A stretch of 5,697 nucleotides of DNA. It comes from DATKMG01 sp035541995. GTDB lineage: Bacteria; Acidobacteriota; Terriglobia; Versatilivoradales; Versatilivoraceae. The stretch spans positions 1-5,697 of the forward strand of contig DATKMG010000076.1 of NCBI GenBank assembly GCA_035541995.1, given 5' to 3'. A model generated the notes under the pieces. It was not told where the DNA came from. It worked only from the letters and a program-made list of their open reading frames with translations, and ran no database searches. The first letter of the stretch is position 1. The number at the start of each line of letters is the position of its first letter. Both the position numbers and the translations under genes were made by a program. Positions 4,963 to 5,697 of the stretch are shown in pieces.

Positions 4963-5697
4963 ATGAGAATCCTGACAAGAGATCAAACGGCCATGTCCAT
5001 CCACACTCGACCGTCTCGTCGACGCTTGGGCAAGATCTTGTCTGGTGGAGTTCTGCTGCTTTTCTCACAGGGTACTCAAATCGGTTTGGGGCAGAACGAC
5101 GGGCAAGCCCTGCAGATCCTTATGAGAATGGCGGAGACTTATCGAGGTCTGAAATCGTATCAGTTCGAAGGCGTGATGAAACAAGAATCAAAGGCCGTCG
5201 GTTACCAACAGACCGGGGAGACTCCCATTCTAAAGGCAGCCGTCCTCCCCGACAAACTTCGAATTGAATGGGGCTGGCCGAAAAACAATATGGTGCTGGT
5301 CTCCAACGCTCAGGATAGCTGGTTGTACCTGGCTCAAGTCCGTCACTACTCGAAAACCAAACCCGCCGACACAAAGAGGTTCTTGAAACAAGGGCCCAGC
5401 GACGAGCCGGCAACCTTGAGTGCGCTCTATAATTCATTCGTGATTCAATATGCGAATCTCCCCGATGGTATAAAACGGGCAAGGATCCTGAGGGAGGAGT
5501 CCCTGGACCTCGGTGGCAACACAAAATCCTGTTACGTGGTGGAAATCAACAGTCGGGAAACCGTGGTCCTCCTCAATTTCTGGGCGACCTGGTGCGGACC
5601 TTGCCGAATTGAAATGCCGCTTCTCGACCAGCTCCAGAAAGAGTACAGGGATCAGGGCTTGGTAGTTCTGGGACTCACCGATGAGACGCCGGAGTTG
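4963..5697 (+). CDS. Secreted LolA-like/TlpA-type thioredoxin fusion, 3' end missing
   Basis: The frame is open from ATG at 4963 to the window end (245 residues), so the C-terminus is missing. A basic segment and hydrophobic stretch (SRRRLGK at 18-24, ILSGGVLLLF at 25-34) form a signal peptide, with likely cleavage near GLG-Q at 43-44. SRRRLGK resembles a Tat motif. Residues 47-197 look like a LolA/outer-membrane-lipoprotein-sorting-like beta domain: ALQILMRMAETYRGLKSYQFEG, then PDKLRIEW, then CYVVEI at 190-195. A thioredoxin-like domain follows at once: VVLLNFWATWCGPC ends at 214, with redox cysteines Cys211 and Cys214, then EMPLLDQL and GLVVLGLTDE. Such proteins work outside the cytoplasm as TlpA/ResA-type thiol oxidoreductases. 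Both domains look incomplete at their junction (see finding). ATG at 4993 is an alternative start that still leaves a usable signal peptide; neither start has a strong ribosome site. Confidence 0.88.
   Translation, partial: MRILTRDQTAMSIHTRPSRRRLGKILSGGVLLLFSQGTQIGLGQNDGQALQILMRMAETYRGLKSYQFEGVMKQESKAVGYQQTGETPILKAAVLPDKLRIEWGWPKNNMVLVSNAQDSWLYLAQVRHYSKTKPADTKRFLKQGPSDEPATLSALYNSFVIQYANLPDGIKRARILREESLDLGGNTKSCYVVEINSRETVVLLNFWATWCGPCRIEMPLLDQLQKEYRDQGLVVLGLTDETPEL

Noticed and set aside
5120..5524. A 134-codon minus-strand frame in the last part of the window.
   Set aside because: It is antisense to the LolA-like/thioredoxin gene, whose signal peptide and WCGPC motif are unmistakable.

Overview
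The window looks like a piece of an Acidobacteriota chromosome, probably from an uncultured soil or sediment lineage. This is an inference from protein style: a DUF1080 glycoside-hydrolase-like domain, a GntR regulator with the long C-terminal domain I associate with Acidobacteria, and a secreted LolA-like/thioredoxin fusion. No rRNA, tRNA, CRISPR array or transposase is visible.

Layout. Positions 1-369 hold the 3' end of a DUF1080 (3-keto-disaccharide hydrolase) gene. It converges on a minus-strand zinc-dependent medium-chain dehydrogenase (592-1554). A 415-bp divergent intergenic region (1555-1969) carries several palindromes, including a perfect 14-bp-arm inverted repeat. A plus-strand gene (1970-2692) then encodes a membrane-anchored protein of unknown function with a possible BamE-like C-terminus. 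Next is a compact module (2684-3257): a four-helix-bundle (23S rRNA IVP family) gene, a probable terminator, and inverted arrays of a GGGGATA-type heptamer at each end. A GntR-family regulator (3256-4221) begins in the last three bases of that module. A 336-bp structured intergenic region (a long nested hairpin and a perfect 10-4-10 palindrome) leads into a likely operon of a small three-helix membrane protein (4558-4953) and a secreted LolA-like/TlpA-type thioredoxin protein (4963 to beyond the window end).

The most interesting part is the module at 2684-3257. Its outer 26 bases on each side are inverted repeats. The two differences between the arms fall where the plus-strand RNA forms G-U wobbles, so that transcript can form an unbroken 26-bp duplex around the four-helix-bundle gene. 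The arrays put stop codons in all three frames for translation entering from either side and none for translation leaving. The left array supplies the stop codon of the upstream gene, and the right array runs into the start codon of the GntR gene. This resembles the intervening sequences that carry the same protein family inside 23S rRNA genes, but here it sits between protein genes.

A second oddity is the final gene. Its thioredoxin domain starts almost directly at the strand before the WCGPC motif, joined to an apparently incomplete LolA-like domain, which suggests an internal in-frame deletion or a compact fusion.
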